Notes: generated by a model from the letters alone, not told the origin. A stretch of DNA of 64,000 nt from Roseobacter ponti (GCF_012932215.1 NZ_CP048788.1:3782001-3846000); one strand, 5' to 3'. Counted from the stretch's first letter, positions 50,677 to 60,287 are shown. Made by a program: numbers and translations.

Positions 50677-51030
50677 TCAGTCCGCATCCGCTTCCGGGTG
50701 AGTGCCGTAGAAGGGCTCCATCTGGGCCACGATAACCGCATTTTCATCCAGCGCGCGCTGCATCAGGCCGCGTTCGTCCTCACCGATTTCATGTCCCTCG
50801 GCGAGGCGCTCATCAAGCGTGCCGTAGCCTGTCACGTCCAGCGGCGCGGTATCGGCCTGTTTCAGCACGGCCACTGTTTCGCGCACCGCTTCGGCCTCGT
50901 CGATGCCGCTGGCAAAGACCACAAGGCCGGCACCCGTTGCGCCTTCGGGCAGACCGTCGCCTTCCTTGCGTCCGATCTGGACCACAAGCGTATAGACCTG
51001 CTGACGGGAGGGTTTCTTTGACGCTGCCAT
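50677..51030 (-). CDS. Unknown protein, 117 residues
   Basis: A compact protein (QVYTLVVQIGRKEGDGLPEG, GAGLVVFASGIDEAEAVRET, GYGTLDERLAEGHEIGEDER). It has no signal peptide, membrane helix or Cys. The alternating beta-strand and helix pattern suggests a small ferredoxin-like domain, and similar proteins occur in other roseobacters as far as I recall, without a function. It starts eight bases after the stop of the upstream unknown gene (51039-51947), so the two form one transcription unit. The end of the protein is acidic (HPEADAD). Confidence 0.7.
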   Translation of the reverse strand: MAASKKPSRQQVYTLVVQIGRKEGDGLPEGATGAGLVVFASGIDEAEAVRETVAVLKQADTAPLDVTGYGTLDERLAEGHEIGEDERGLMQRALDENAVIVAQMEPFYGTHPEADAD

Positions 51031-51038
51031 GCCCCCTG

Positions 51039-51947
51039 TTAGGGCTTGGCGAAAGGTACCACAACGGCTTTTTCGAGCAGGTCGCCTGGCGTCCAGCTGT
51101 CATAAGGCTGCCATTCAATGGCCATTTCATGCAGGTTCCGGAAGCCCGCAATTATCGCCGCGCGGAATTCAGGCGGCATGCGCAGGTATCCGTCGGCCTG
51201 CCGTTCCCAGCGAAAGGCCATCTTGTCTTTGGCGTCGCGGGTCTCGAAAGCGTCGAGCAGCACCAGCGCGGTGCAGCCGGCATAGCCAGGGTTTTCTGCA
51301 TCAAGCGATGCTTTTTCGACCACCTCGCCCGGGAACCACCCCCCGTATTCCGACAGGATGCAGCTGCCGCTGAGGCAGTTATCGAGCGCGTGGCGATGCA
51401 CCGCACGTGTCTCTTCATCGGCCAGCGTGCAGACGCTGTCGCGCATACCGGCTGTCATCGAACGTGCAATCCGGCACAGCAGCCGTCGCAGATCATCGCC
51501 GTCAAACGTCACCAGATCACGCGCGGCCACAGAACCCTCATCCCCGATCGCCCCGCCAAAAGCCCGGCGGAAGCCATGGGTGATGGCCGCGCGCACCGGA
51601 GACGGCGCCCTGCGGTAAATATCGCGGTAAAGCCCCCAGTGAGGCGCAAATTCACCTGCCACCGCGCCGCCCTGTATCCGGTCGGCCAGCAGCAAAGCCG
51701 TCGACGTCATAAAGGAGGCCGGGTCCACGTCGGGCCGCGTGGCAAACCGCATAAGGTCTTCGGCCAGCTTTCCGCCGTCTGCCTCGGACATCCGGCAGTG
51801 CTGATCAAAGATCACGCGGCGCAGCACCGGCTTGTGCTCCGGACGGAAACAGGTGGCGAGATCCCCGAACCCGGTGGCCGCGACAGAGCGCAGATCCGAA
51901 AGGGTCTGCAGCGTCTGAAAGGTAACAGGGACGGGTGAATGGCGCAT
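51039..51947 (-). CDS. Unknown protein, 302 residues
   Basis: A soluble, mostly helical protein with no signal peptide. Recognisable segments are FGDLATCFRPEHKPVLRRVI, RAAITHGFRRAFGGAIGDEG and IAGFRNLHEMAIEWQPYDSW. Five Cys, including CTLADEETRAVHRHALDNCL with SGSCILSEYGG, could be metal ligands but do not form a known motif. No family is recognised. It is followed after eight bases by the 117-residue unknown gene and preceded by the dapD terminator, so it probably has its own promoter in the short gap. Confidence 0.7.
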   Translation of the reverse strand: MRHSPVPVTFQTLQTLSDLRSVAATGFGDLATCFRPEHKPVLRRVIFDQHCRMSEADGGKLAEDLMRFATRPDVDPASFMTSTALLLADRIQGGAVAGEFAPHWGLYRDIYRRAPSPVRAAITHGFRRAFGGAIGDEGSVAARDLVTFDGDDLRRLLCRIARSMTAGMRDSVCTLADEETRAVHRHALDNCLSGSCILSEYGGWFPGEVVEKASLDAENPGYAGCTALVLLDAFETRDAKDKMAFRWERQADGYLRMPPEFRAAIIAGFRNLHEMAIEWQPYDSWTPGDLLEKAVVVPFAKP

Positions 51948-52007
51948 ACCCGGCGGCTTAAAGAGCGATCCTGGCCAGAATGGTTCCGGCGTCGGGCAGG
52001 TTCCGGG

Positions 52008-52030
52008 AAAAACCGGGGCAGGTCTGCCCC
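52008..52030 (-). terminator. Rho-independent terminator of dapD
   Basis: On the minus strand GGGGCA and TGCCCC (52025-52030 with 52015-52020) form a stem with a 4-base loop, followed after CGG-type bases by five T (complement of 52008-52012). It lies just downstream of the dapD stop. Confidence 0.75.
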
Positions 52031-52052
52031 AGGTCTTAAGCTTTGGTAAAGA

Positions 52053-52880
52053 TCAGTCGCGCAGAAGCTCGTTGATCGAGGTTTTGGAGCGCGTCTGCGC
52101 GTCCACCTTTTTCACGATCACTGCGCAATAGAGGTTCACGCCGTTCTTTGATGGCATCGAACCTGCGACGACCACCGAGCCCGCCGGCACTTCGCCATAG
52201 GTGAACTCACCGGTTTCACGGTCCACGATCTTGGTCGATTTACCGATGAAGACACCCATGCCGAGCACGGAGCCTTCACGCACAATGCATCCCTCGACAA
52301 CTTCAGATCGCGCACCGATGAAACAGTTGTCTTCAATGATTGTCGGGCCCGCCTGCATCGGCTCAAGGACGCCCCCGATGCCCACGCCCCCCGACAGGTG
52401 AACGTTTTTGCCGATCTGTGCACAGGAGCCGACGGTGGCCCAGGTGTCGACCATCGTGCCCTCATCCACATAGGCGCCAAGGTTCACAAAGGATGGCATC
52501 AGCACCACGCCGGGCGCAATATAGGCGGATTTACGAACGACACAGTTGGGCACAGCGCGGAAACCGGCCTCTTTCCACTGCGCATCCCCCCAGCCTCTGA
52601 ACTTGCTGTCGACCTTGTCCCACCAGCCGCCGCCCTGCGGGCCGCCGTCCTGCTGAGCCATGTCCCTGATGCGAAAGCCCAGAAGAACCGCCTTTTTCGC
52701 CCACTGATTGACGTGCCACTCGCCACCTTCGCGGGGTTCGGCCACGCGCAGTGCGCCGCCGTCAAGGGCTGCAAGCGTGTCCTCAATAGCGTCACGTGTT
52801 TCGCCGGTGGTCGCCGGAGTGATGCTGTCACGTGCCTCCCATGCGGCTTCGATCGCGGCTTCAAGCTGTGCATTGGACAT
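52053..52880 (-). CDS. dapD: Tetrahydrodipicolinate N-succinyltransferase DapD
   Basis: A 275-residue enzyme that succinylates tetrahydrodipicolinate in the DAP/lysine pathway using succinyl-CoA. The N-terminal helical domain begins [20 protein letters not shown]. The left-handed beta-helix of hexapeptide repeats (about 100-240) is clear: [40 protein letters not shown] and [14 protein letters not shown]. The longer upstream frame is rejected because the ATG at 52880 gives the standard length (about 274). A terminator follows; the divergent LOG-family gene is 169 bases upstream. Confidence 0.97.
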   Translation of the reverse strand: MSNAQLEAAIEAAWEARDSITPATTGETRDAIEDTLAALDGGALRVAEPREGGEWHVNQWAKKAVLLGFRIRDMAQQDGGPQGGGWWDKVDSKFRGWGDAQWKEAGFRAVPNCVVRKSAYIAPGVVLMPSFVNLGAYVDEGTMVDTWATVGSCAQIGKNVHLSGGVGIGGVLEPMQAGPTIIEDNCFIGARSEVVEGCIVREGSVLGMGVFIGKSTKIVDRETGEFTYGEVPAGSVVVAGSMPSKNGVNLYCAVIVKKVDAQTRSKTSINELLRD

Positions 52881-53049
52881 CGGCGTTCTCCGTAATATCA
52901 AAAATTCAGTTTTCGGGCCTATACAAGGCCAGCCCGGCCGGCGCAATCGCGAGGTGTCGCCGCGGCAGGCCCGGTTGATTGCACGCGGACCATTGCATCC
53001 CGCAGCGCAACGTGGCCCCTTAGGCTGAACCCGCCTGACGGAGAGAGAA

Positions 53050-53898
53050 ATGACCACACGCCGACAAACGCACCCGCTGCGCGACGCCCACACCGACCGC
53101 GATGCCGCAAAGGTTGTGCCCGATACGCCGCAGACCCGTGCCTCTGCCTACCGGCTCGCCTTTACCGACGATGATTTCATGTGCCGTGACGAGCTGCGCC
53201 CGGTGCGTCTGCAGCTGGAACTGCTCAAGCCCGAGATGCTGCTCGATCAGCACAGTATCACCAGCACCATCGTACTTTTTGGCGGGGCGCGCATCCCGCG
53301 GCCGGCGGAGAAAGACAGGGCGCGCACGAAAACGCTCGCCGACCTGTCACATTTTTATGGCGAGGCGCGGGAATTTTCCCGGCTGATGACGATCAAAAGC
53401 CAGGAAAGCATGGGCCGGGAAAACGTCATCGTCACCGGGGGCGGGCCCGGCGTCATGGAGGCAGGCAACCGTGGCGCACTGGATGCCGGCGGCCATTCCA
53501 TCGGCCTGAACATCGTGCTGCCGCATGAACAGGCACCGAATGAATACGTGACGCCGGAACTCTGTTTCAACTTCCACTACTTTGCGATCCGCAAGATGCA
53601 TTTCCTGATGCGGGCGCGGGCGATCTGCGTTTTCCCCGGCGGGTTCGGGACCATGGACGAGCTTTTCGAGGCGCTGACCCTTATTCAGACCGGACGGATG
53701 CAGCGTGTTCCTGTGCTGCTCTTTGGCCAGGCGTTCTGGGAAAGCATTCTGAACTGGGATGCCCTGGCAGATGCGGGAACGATCTCCGAAGAAGACCTCG
53801 ACCTTTTCCGTTTTGTCGAGAATGCGGCGGACGCGATGCACCTTATCGAGAACTGGGACACGGCCCCCGCCCGCGACAAAATCCCCGGCCGCAGCTGA
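53050..53898 (+). CDS. LOG-family protein (cytokinin riboside monophosphate phosphoribohydrolase-like)
   Basis: A 282-residue protein of the TIGR00730/LOG family. The hallmark motif PGGFGTMDE is at residues 196-204, and the nucleotide-binding [14 protein letters not shown] precedes it. The N-terminal about 80 residues are an extension ([20 protein letters not shown]) seen in the longer bacterial LOG forms. Such enzymes hydrolyse nucleoside 5'-monophosphates to free base and ribose phosphate. GGAGAGAG precedes the ATG. Older annotations call it lysine decarboxylase, which is not supported. It converges on the DsbA-like gene. Confidence 0.9.
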   Translation: MTTRRQTHPLRDAHTDRDAAKVVPDTPQTRASAYRLAFTDDDFMCRDELRPVRLQLELLKPEMLLDQHSITSTIVLFGGARIPRPAEKDRARTKTLADLSHFYGEAREFSRLMTIKSQESMGRENVIVTGGGPGVMEAGNRGALDAGGHSIGLNIVLPHEQAPNEYVTPELCFNFHYFAIRKMHFLMRARAICVFPGGFGTMDELFEALTLIQTGRMQRVPVLLFGQAFWESILNWDALADAGTISEEDLDLFRFVENAADAMHLIENWDTAPARDKIPGRS

Positions 53899-53910
53899 AC
53901 AGCGCGCGGT

Positions 53911-54648
53911 TCAGGCGCAGACACGCATGGCCGTGTCCTGCTCAAGACGGATCAGCCTTGCGAGATCCGGTTGCCGCATCGCGCCGATCACGAGAGTGCG
54001 CCCGACCACCATACCGGGCGTGCCGGGAATGCCGAGCGCGCGCCCGAGACTGAGGCTTTCTTCCAGCAACAGCGTTACCTGACCGCTCTGCACATCGCGC
54101 AGGAACTGTTTCTCGTTCAGGCCCAGTGTTTCCGCCATAAGCCGCAGGGCCGATGGTCCGGGCGGCAGCGCGCGCTGCATCGTATAGCGGTGCGCCGCTT
54201 CCTGCGCGCCCTGAAGCCCGGCCGCGATAACGGCGCGCGCGGCCCGCACAGATGATGGCCCCAGCAAAGGCAGCGGGTGCCAGATCAGCCGGATGCCCGC
54301 ACCGCTGTCCCGCAGGATCAGAAGGCGGTCTTCCAGATCCCGGCAATTGGGGCAGTTTACATCGCTGAAAACCGCGACCGGCAGGGCCGCATCAGGGACA
54401 GGAGGATCGCCGAACAGCGCCGCGCAGGGATCACCGGGCGGCGTTGCTGCGGCAAGCCGGCTGTCGTCACCGAGGCCCGCAAAGATATCGATACCGCCGG
54501 TAACAGCGCCTGACGCAAGCCGGCGAAATCCGGGAAATCCATTGAGTGGTTTGAAATCGAAATCATCCGGCCAGCGCCTGAGCACCGGCGGGAGGGCCAG
54601 CGCCCCTGCAACCAGAGCGCCAAGGACCAGAAGGCCCCGGCGCTGCAT
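53911..54648 (-). CDS. DsbA-family thioredoxin-like protein
   Basis: A 245-residue protein with an N-terminal signal/anchor (LLVLGALVAGALALPPVL). The thioredoxin-fold active site is Cys99-Pro-Asn-Cys102 in FSDVNCPNCRDLEDRLLIL, a CPNC variant of the CPHC/CPYC motif. The helical insertion and the cis-Pro loop GIPGTPGMVVGRTLVIGA match DsbA-like proteins. It probably acts as a periplasmic disulfide oxidoreductase. The ATG overlaps the rlmN stop as TAATG, so translation is coupled to rlmN; an upstream-extended frame is rejected. No DsbB is nearby. Confidence 0.87.
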   Translation of the reverse strand: MQRRGLLVLGALVAGALALPPVLRRWPDDFDFKPLNGFPGFRRLASGAVTGGIDIFAGLGDDSRLAAATPPGDPCAALFGDPPVPDAALPVAVFSDVNCPNCRDLEDRLLILRDSGAGIRLIWHPLPLLGPSSVRAARAVIAAGLQGAQEAAHRYTMQRALPPGPSALRLMAETLGLNEKQFLRDVQSGQVTLLLEESLSLGRALGIPGTPGMVVGRTLVIGAMRQPDLARLIRLEQDTAMRVCA

Positions 54649-55832
54649 TATTCGCCTGCCAGCCCTGCTTCGGCTTCGATCTGACGGCGGGACTTGCGGG
54701 AACGTTCCGTCGCCGATTTCAGCTGCCCGCAGGCGGCCATGATATCCTCGCCACGCGGTGTGCGGATGGGCGAGGCATACCCGGCTTTGTAGATGATATC
54801 GGCAAAAGCGCGGATGCGGTTGTTCGACGAGCGCTGGTAAGGCGCGCCGGGCCATTCATTGAACGGGATCAGGTTGATCTTGGCCGGGATCCCGTCGATG
54901 AGTTTAATCAGCCGTCGCGCATCCTCGTCGCTGTCATTCACGCCCTGCAGCATCACATATTCAAAGGTAATGCGCTCGGAATTCGAGACTTTGGGATAGG
55001 TGCGGAGCGCATCCAGCAGTGTCGCGATGTTCCAGCGCTTGTTGATCGGCACCAGCCGGTCGCGCACCTCGTCCGTGGTCGCGTGAAAACTCACCGCGAG
55101 CTGGCAGCCGATTTCGGCCGCTGTCCGCGCGATCTCAGGCACCACACCGGAGGTCGAGAGCGTAATCCGCCGGCGGCTGAGCTGAATGCCTTCGGGGTCC
55201 ATGGCGATTTTCATCGCGTCACGCACGTTCTCGAAATTGTAAAGCGGCTCGCCCATCCCCATCAGAACGATGTTGCTCAGGAGGCGCGTTTCATCTTTGG
55301 GCGCGCCGATCTCGGGCCATTCGTCCAGATCGTCGCGGGCCACCAGCACCTGGCCTATGATTTCGCCCGCTGTGAGGTTGCGCACCAGTTTCTGTGTACC
55401 CGTATGGCAGAACGAGCAGGTCAGGGTGCAGCCGACCTGGCTTGAGATACACAGCGTGCCACGGCCTTCTTCGGGGATATAGACAACCTCTACCTCATGC
55501 CCGCCGGCGATGCGCACAAGGTATTTCCGCGTGCCATCCGTACTGACATTTCGGGTCACCACTTCCGGCACTTCGATGACGAATTTCTCCTTCATCTCAG
55601 CACGATATGCTTTGGAAAGGTTCGTCATCGCATCGAAATCGCGCACACCCCACTGATAGATCCACTGCCAGATCTGACCCACCCGCATTTTCGCCTGTTT
55701 CTCTGGTGTGCCCGCGTCAACCAGTGCATCGCGCATCGCATCGCGCGTCAGGCCGACAAGATTGACCGGCCCGTCCGGCAGTTTACGCGGAATGGTATGT
55801 ACGTCCTGTGTGATCGGCGCATTGGCAGACAT
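54648..55832 (-). CDS. rlmN: 23S rRNA/tRNA A2 methyltransferase RlmN
   Basis: A 394-residue radical-SAM enzyme that methylates C2 of A2503 in 23S rRNA and A37 in some tRNAs. The iron-sulfur cluster Cys residues are Cys135, Cys139 and Cys142 in [16 protein letters not shown]. The SAM-binding [17 protein letters not shown] and the [12 protein letters not shown]-like [14 protein letters not shown] follow, and the C-terminal catalytic Cys is in MAACGQLK. Length is typical (about 380). It is followed directly by the DsbA-like gene (TAATG). Confidence 0.97.
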   Translation of the reverse strand: MSANAPITQDVHTIPRKLPDGPVNLVGLTRDAMRDALVDAGTPEKQAKMRVGQIWQWIYQWGVRDFDAMTNLSKAYRAEMKEKFVIEVPEVVTRNVSTDGTRKYLVRIAGGHEVEVVYIPEEGRGTLCISSQVGCTLTCSFCHTGTQKLVRNLTAGEIIGQVLVARDDLDEWPEIGAPKDETRLLSNIVLMGMGEPLYNFENVRDAMKIAMDPEGIQLSRRRITLSTSGVVPEIARTAAEIGCQLAVSFHATTDEVRDRLVPINKRWNIATLLDALRTYPKVSNSERITFEYVMLQGVNDSDEDARRLIKLIDGIPAKINLIPFNEWPGAPYQRSSNNRIRAFADIIYKAGYASPIRTPRGEDIMAACGQLKSATERSRKSRRQIEAEAGLAGE

Positions 55833-55892
55833 TGAGCCGGCTCCCCGGTGGATTGATGGATGCGCCTCTATATAGGTGTTTGTGCGCGGATC

Positions 55893-55933
55893 AAAAGAAA
55901 AAGCCCGCGCACAGGATCAGATGTGGCGCGGGC
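55893..55933 (-). terminator. Terminator of the IalB-family gene
   Basis: GCCCGCGC (55903-55910) and GCGCGGGC (55926-55933) form an 8-bp perfect stem; on the minus strand it is followed by TTTTTC and TTTT (complement of 55893-55902). It lies between the IalB-family stop and the rlmN start. Confidence 0.88.
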
Positions 55934-55956
55934 AATGTAATGAAGGACGGCCGCTG

Positions 55957-56487
55957 TCAGCCGCTGCAGCGCTTTTCTGCGTCCTCGACGGCGGCGGTAA
56001 AGCCCAGCAGAGAAAAGGTGTCTTTGGTCGTGGTCCCGCGGCTGGAAATGCCGGTCACAACCGCATCAGCACCGCGCTTGAGGGCGCTGACCATCTTTTC
56101 GTCATCCGACGCACTGGCAGGCCATGCCCATTCGCCTTCGGTAAACATTGAGTATTCGGTGCCTGAGACACTGATCGTCACCTGGCTGCCAGCGCGGAAG
56201 GGATACCCTCCGGTGAACGACACCTGACCCGCGACATTGGCACCGGGCTGGTAGGACACCATCAGCAGGATCTGGCCACGGTTCGCAGCGACAACCCGCC
56301 CGTCGCGCGTGTTGACGGTATCGGTCGGCACCGAAACGCTCCAGCACTCTTTTGGGTTTTCCTCAACGAAAACGTTCCAGTCGGTCTTTGTTGCGACCCG
56401 GTTGCTGCTTTGCTCCTGAGCGGACGCAACACCCGCGATCAGCACCGCCGTCGCAGCTATCCCCAGAAAACCATTAGAAATTTGCAT
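55957..56487 (-). CDS. IalB-family (invasion associated locus B) secreted protein
   Basis: A 176-residue periplasmic protein with a signal peptide (IAATAVLIAGVASAQEQS, cleavage near residue 23). The IalB domain follows: TDWNVFVEENPKECWSVSVP, ILLMVSYQPGANVAGQVSFT and GEWAWPASASDDEKMVSALK, with two Cys (WNVFVEENPKEC and the C-terminal RCSG) that can bond. Members are widespread in free-living alphaproteobacteria; the Bartonella invasion link should not be transferred. GGAGG precedes the ATG and a good terminator follows, so it is monocistronic. Confidence 0.9.
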   Translation of the reverse strand: MQISNGFLGIAATAVLIAGVASAQEQSSNRVATKTDWNVFVEENPKECWSVSVPTDTVNTRDGRVVAANRGQILLMVSYQPGANVAGQVSFTGGYPFRAGSQVTISVSGTEYSMFTEGEWAWPASASDDEKMVSALKRGADAVVTGISSRGTTTKDTFSLLGFTAAVEDAEKRCSG

Positions 56488-56664
56488 GTTTACAGCCTCC
56501 AGCCGTATTGAGCCTCATGTATCCGGCGGGCCTATGGTGCGACCTTTTATTGTGCCGCTGCCTTGAAAGGCGCGCTATTCTTCCCGACAAGGATCACAAT
56601 AACGCAAACTGAGCACCCGCTTAAAGCCCGATCAGCAGCTTTTCGCCAGAAAGTGAGTGAAATA

Positions 56665-57645
56665 ATGACGCATCCCGTTCCCATGACCGAAATCCGGCGC
56701 GGAGAATTCCTTGAAAGCTGGCATTCCGGCCATGCTGTGATCTGTGATGCGGGCGGCGACATCGTGCAGTCCTGGGGCGATCCGTCGCTGGTGGTTCTGC
56801 CGCGCAGTTCATCCAAAATGATCCAGGCACTGCCGCTCATCACCTCGGGTGCGGCGGATAAAGCCGGCCTGAGCACGGAACAGCTGGCGCTGGCCTGCGC
56901 CTCCCACACAGGGGCCGCAATTCATACTGACAGGGTGCAGACATGGCTGGACACGCTTGGACTTTCCGATGCAGCGCTGCGGTGCGGGCCGCAGGAACCT
57001 TCTGATCTGCCGGCACGCGACGGTCTGATCCGCGCAGTGGAGACACCCTGCCGGTATCACAACAACTGCTCGGGCAAACACGCGGGCTTTCTGACCCTGG
57101 CGCAGCATCTGGGCGCAGGCCCGGAGTATGTCGAGGCGGATCACCCGGTGCAAAAGGCGGCGCTGGAAGCGTTTGAGCGCGTGACAGGCGAGACTTCTCC
57201 CGGCTTTGCCATCGACGGATGCTCGGCACCCAACTTCGCCTCAACACTGCACGGCATGGCCCGCGCAATGGCCCATTATGCAGCCAGTCCCGATGGCAGT
57301 GCGGAGAGGCGGTTGCATGAGGCGATGCGCCTGCATCCGGATCTGGTCGCCGGCGAGGGCAATGCCTGCACGCATCTGATGCGCGCCATGGAGGGTCGCG
57401 TGGCGATCAAGACCGGGGCAGAGGGATATTACATCGCGATTATCCCTGAGAAAAAGCTCGGTGTCGCGCTCAAGATCGTGGACGGAACGACGCGTGCCTC
57501 AGAATGCGCGATAGCGGCAATTCTGGTGAAACTGGGCGTGTTAGAGCCTGATCATCCGGCCACTCGCCTTTATATGAACGCCCCCATCGTGAACCGCGCG
57601 GGCCAGCAGACGGGCTGGATCCGGCCGGCCGCCGCGCTGGCCTGA
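56665..57645 (+). CDS. L-asparaginase II family (AnsA/PF06089-type) hydrolase
   Basis: A 326-residue protein of the asparaginase II (rhizobial) family: TEIRRGEFLESWHSGHAVIC, DPSLVVLPRSSSKMIQALPL, LACASHTGAAIHTDRVQTWL, CRYHNNCSGKHAGFLTLAQH and DGCSAPNFASTLHGMARAMA. The ASHTG and SGKH motifs contain the likely catalytic Thr, Ser and Lys. It deaminates asparagine to aspartate. The ATG at 56665 gives the family length; an upstream extension is rejected. Its TGA abuts the stop of the convergent YCII gene with no spacer. Confidence 0.93.
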   Translation: MTHPVPMTEIRRGEFLESWHSGHAVICDAGGDIVQSWGDPSLVVLPRSSSKMIQALPLITSGAADKAGLSTEQLALACASHTGAAIHTDRVQTWLDTLGLSDAALRCGPQEPSDLPARDGLIRAVETPCRYHNNCSGKHAGFLTLAQHLGAGPEYVEADHPVQKAALEAFERVTGETSPGFAIDGCSAPNFASTLHGMARAMAHYAASPDGSAERRLHEAMRLHPDLVAGEGNACTHLMRAMEGRVAIKTGAEGYYIAIIPEKKLGVALKIVDGTTRASECAIAAILVKLGVLEPDHPATRLYMNAPIVNRAGQQTGWIRPAAALA

Positions 57646-57960
57646 TCACATCTCGTGGATTTCGGCGACCTCGACCGATCCGGAGCCGTCTTTCACCATC
57701 GGGCAATCTCGCGCCATCCGGACAGCAGACTGAATGCTGTCTGCCATCACGATTGAATATCCTGATACAGGATTCGCGCCGCCATCGTCTGACACGCCCG
57801 TGCTGCTGACGGTTTTTGACATGCCCACCGGATTACCCGGATTGACGACGGCATTGCCCATCCCTTCAAACCAGGACCGCCAGTCCGCCATGGTCTTTTC
57901 CATGTCCGCGTCGTTTTCGGGTGGTTTTCCCCCGTGATAGGCAAAGATGAATTCCGGCAT
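57646..57960 (-). CDS. YCII-related domain protein
   Basis: A 104-residue protein of the YCII (dimeric alpha/beta barrel) superfamily: FIFAYHGGKPPENDADMEKT, MADWRSWFEGMGNAVVNPGN, and PVSGYSIVMADSIQSAVRMA near the C-terminus. The His/Gly start and the Trp pattern fit, but no substrate is known. A consensus GGAGG lies seven bases before the ATG, and the frame upstream is rejected. It converges on the asparaginase gene. Confidence 0.9.
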   Translation of the reverse strand: MPEFIFAYHGGKPPENDADMEKTMADWRSWFEGMGNAVVNPGNPVGMSKTVSSTGVSDDGGANPVSGYSIVMADSIQSAVRMARDCPMVKDGSGSVEVAEIHEM

Positions 57961-58018
57961 GTAAGTTCCCTCCTGATGTGGCTTGCGAGGAGTATAGCAC
58001 ACCCGGTGCGGCCGTGGT

Positions 58019-58897
58019 TCACCCGGTTACGAAGTCATCCCGGCCATATCCCTGCAAATAGAGGAGTGCGGTGAGATCACCGTGGTTGATCCGCAGATCG
58101 CATTCGGCGGCCACCACCGGCTTGGCGTGAAGCGCCACACCGGACCCTGCAAGCCCCAGCATCCCCAGATCATTGGCCCCGTCGCCCACAGCGATAACAT
58201 CGGCCGCGGTGATCTCCAGCCGTGCGGTTATCTCGCGCAGCGCATCAACCTTGGCCTGTTTGCCCAGGATCGGCTCACCGACACCACCGGTCAGATGACC
58301 ATCGGCAACGAGAAGCGTGTTCGCCCGGTTTTCATCAAACCCCAGGGCGCGGGCCACGGCGCTGGTGAACGCCGTGAACCCGCCCGAGACGAGACCCGCG
58401 TATGCACCGTGATGCTTCATCGTTGCCAGAAGTGTCGCCCCGCCGGGCATAAAGGTGATGCGGTCGTCGAGAACGCGCGCAATCACCGCTTCGGGCAACC
58501 CTTTGAGCAGGCCAACGCGCTCGCGCAGGGCCTCTTCGAAATCCAGTTCGCCGTTCATGGCGCGCGCGGTGATGTCTTTTACACGCTCGCCAACGCCGGC
58601 CTCATCGGCAAGTTCATCGATACATTCCTGACAGATCATCGTGCTGTCCATATCCGCGAGCAGCATCTTTTTGCGACGCGTCGCCGTCTTCTGGACAGCC
58701 AGATCAACGCGCATTTTCTGTACGTCTTCCCAGACATCCCAGCGATTCGCAGGCATCTGTGGTACAGTGAATTCCGCAGCTTCATCCGGGGCGAGCCAGA
58801 TCGCATCGCCCCCGCCCCAGGCATTGCGCAGCGCCTCAACCAGCGACGCCTCCAGCGTGTCCGCGCCCGTGGCGCCGATCAGGGTGACAGTGTACAT
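58019..58897 (-). CDS. serB: Phosphoserine phosphatase SerB
   Basis: A 292-residue HAD hydrolase, last step of serine synthesis. The nucleophile motif DMDST is at residues 82-86 in [20 protein letters not shown]. Motif II lies in [20 protein letters not shown] and motif IV in [18 protein letters not shown]. The first about 70 residues form the N-terminal ACT-like extension of SerB. The start ATG at 58897 (MYTVTLIG) is preferred to a longer frame that would run over the serC leader. It diverges from serC-serA. Confidence 0.95.
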   Translation of the reverse strand: MYTVTLIGATGADTLEASLVEALRNAWGGGDAIWLAPDEAAEFTVPQMPANRWDVWEDVQKMRVDLAVQKTATRRKKMLLADMDSTMICQECIDELADEAGVGERVKDITARAMNGELDFEEALRERVGLLKGLPEAVIARVLDDRITFMPGGATLLATMKHHGAYAGLVSGGFTAFTSAVARALGFDENRANTLLVADGHLTGGVGEPILGKQAKVDALREITARLEITAADVIAVGDGANDLGMLGLAGSGVALHAKPVVAAECDLRINHGDLTALLYLQGYGRDDFVTG

Positions 58898-58981
58898 CCG
58901 GGCGATTCCGATCTGCGTCAGTGATGTCGCAAAAAAGCGACCGAACGGCGTTCTAGACCGCTTTTTGCGATTGCACCAGTG

Positions 58982-59048
58982 CCCGCAGCCGCATACACCC
59001 TGCCGTGGGACACCCTTCCCCAACGAAGGGCGCTTATCTGGAAGGATA
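58982..59048 (+). ncRNA. serC leader RNA (serC-motif-like structured 5' UTR)
   Basis: Just upstream of serC two hairpins can form: CCC-GCAG (58982-58988) with CTGC and GGG (59000-59003, 59007-59009, a 3-base bulge between), and CCCTTC (59013-59018) with GAAGGG (59025-59030). The Shine-Dalgarno GGAAGGA (59040-59046) could instead pair its GGAAGG with CCTTCC (59014-59019), which is mutually exclusive with the second hairpin, and is also flanked by a 4-bp TATC/GATA stem. A serC RNA motif has been described upstream of serC in alphaproteobacteria; the match is from memory of its location and layout. Confidence 0.65.
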
Positions 59049-59054
59049 GCATTC

Positions 59055-60236
59055 ATGGCTACTCAACAAACGGTGCCTGCGGGCGCCGCTCAAAAACCGT
59101 CCGTGCGACCGACCAATCCACGGTTTTCCTCCGGCCCCTGTGCCAAACCCCCCGTATTTGATCTGAATAAACTTTCCGACGCGCCGCTGGGGCGGTCGCA
59201 TCGTGCAGCCCCCGGCAAGGCGAAACTGCTGGCCGCGATCGAGACCACCCGCGAGGTGCTCGGCGTTCCCGCTGATTATAAGATCGGAATCGTGCCGGCC
59301 TCAGACACCGGCGCTTATGAAATGGCGATGTGGTCGCTGCTGGGCGAACGGCACGTGGAAATGGTCGCTTGGGAAAGCTTTGGCGCAGGCTGGGTCACGG
59401 ATGTCGCCAGACAGCTGAAGATTGAGCACACGGCCCATACTGCGGACTATGGCAAAATCGTCGATATGGCCGCATTGAACTATGACCATGACGTCTGTTT
59501 CACCTGGAACGGCACGACCTCGGGCGTTCGCCTGCCGTCGGGCGATGTCATCCCCGCGGACCGAAAAGGGCTCACTCTGTGTGATGCAACATCGGCGGCT
59601 TTTGCGATGGATCTGCCCTGGGACAAGCTCGATGTGACGACATTCTCCTGGCAGAAAGTGCTCGGCGGTGAAGCGGCGCACGGCATGCTGATCCTGAGCC
59701 CGCGCGCGGTTGAGCGGCTGGAAAGTTACACGCCGCCCTGGCCCCTGCCCAAGATCTTTCGCCTCACGAAAGGCGGCAAACTGATCGACGGGATCTTTAC
59801 CGGTGCCACGATCAACACGCCGTCGATGCTTTGTGTCGAAGATTACCTTCTTGCGCTCGACTGGGCGAAGTCCGTGGGTGGTCTCAAAGGGCTGATCGCG
59901 CGGGCGGATGCCAATACTGCGGCCATTTCCGCCTTTGCAGAGACACATGACTGGATTGGTTTTCTGGCAGAGGACCCTGCAACGCGCTCCAATACCTCGG
60001 TGTGCCTGAAGTTCACCGACGACCGGATCGCGGACGGTGCAGGCTTTGCCAAAGCTGTCGCTGCAAGGCTGGCGGATGAGAATGTGGCTCTTGATGTCGG
60101 GGCATATCGCGACGCTCCTGCGGGACTTCGGATCTGGTGCGGTGGCACGGTGGAAACTGCGGACATCGAGGCGATGCTGCCATGGCTCGCGTGGGCGTTT
60201 GAGACCGAAATCGCAGCACAGATGGCGCAGGCGTAA
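59055..60236 (+). CDS. serC: Phosphoserine aminotransferase SerC
   Basis: A 393-residue PLP enzyme converting 3-phosphohydroxypyruvate and glutamate to phosphoserine. PLP is carried by Lys201 in [17 protein letters not shown]; other class V features are [11 protein letters not shown] near the start, [20 protein letters not shown] and [20 protein letters not shown]. Length fits the alphaproteobacterial form (about 385-395). The frame is open far upstream over the serB start, but the ATG at 59055 with GGAAGGA eight bases before it is clear. It is followed 51 bases later by serA and preceded by a structured leader. Confidence 0.96.
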   Translation: MATQQTVPAGAAQKPSVRPTNPRFSSGPCAKPPVFDLNKLSDAPLGRSHRAAPGKAKLLAAIETTREVLGVPADYKIGIVPASDTGAYEMAMWSLLGERHVEMVAWESFGAGWVTDVARQLKIEHTAHTADYGKIVDMAALNYDHDVCFTWNGTTSGVRLPSGDVIPADRKGLTLCDATSAAFAMDLPWDKLDVTTFSWQKVLGGEAAHGMLILSPRAVERLESYTPPWPLPKIFRLTKGGKLIDGIFTGATINTPSMLCVEDYLLALDWAKSVGGLKGLIARADANTAAISAFAETHDWIGFLAEDPATRSNTSVCLKFTDDRIADGAGFAKAVAARLADENVALDVGAYRDAPAGLRIWCGGTVETADIEAMLPWLAWAFETEIAAQMAQA

Positions 60237-60287
60237 CCGCCCGCCCCTTTCTCACACTTACTGACAACACAGATAACGGAGTCCGTC

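Noticed and set aside
52881-53093. N-terminal extension of DapD
   Set aside because: It overlaps the divergent LOG-gene start and departs from the fixed DapD length.
53050-53898. Lysine decarboxylase as the function of the LOG-family gene
   Set aside because: The PGGFGTMDE motif defines the LOG phosphoribohydrolase family; the decarboxylase name is a known misannotation.
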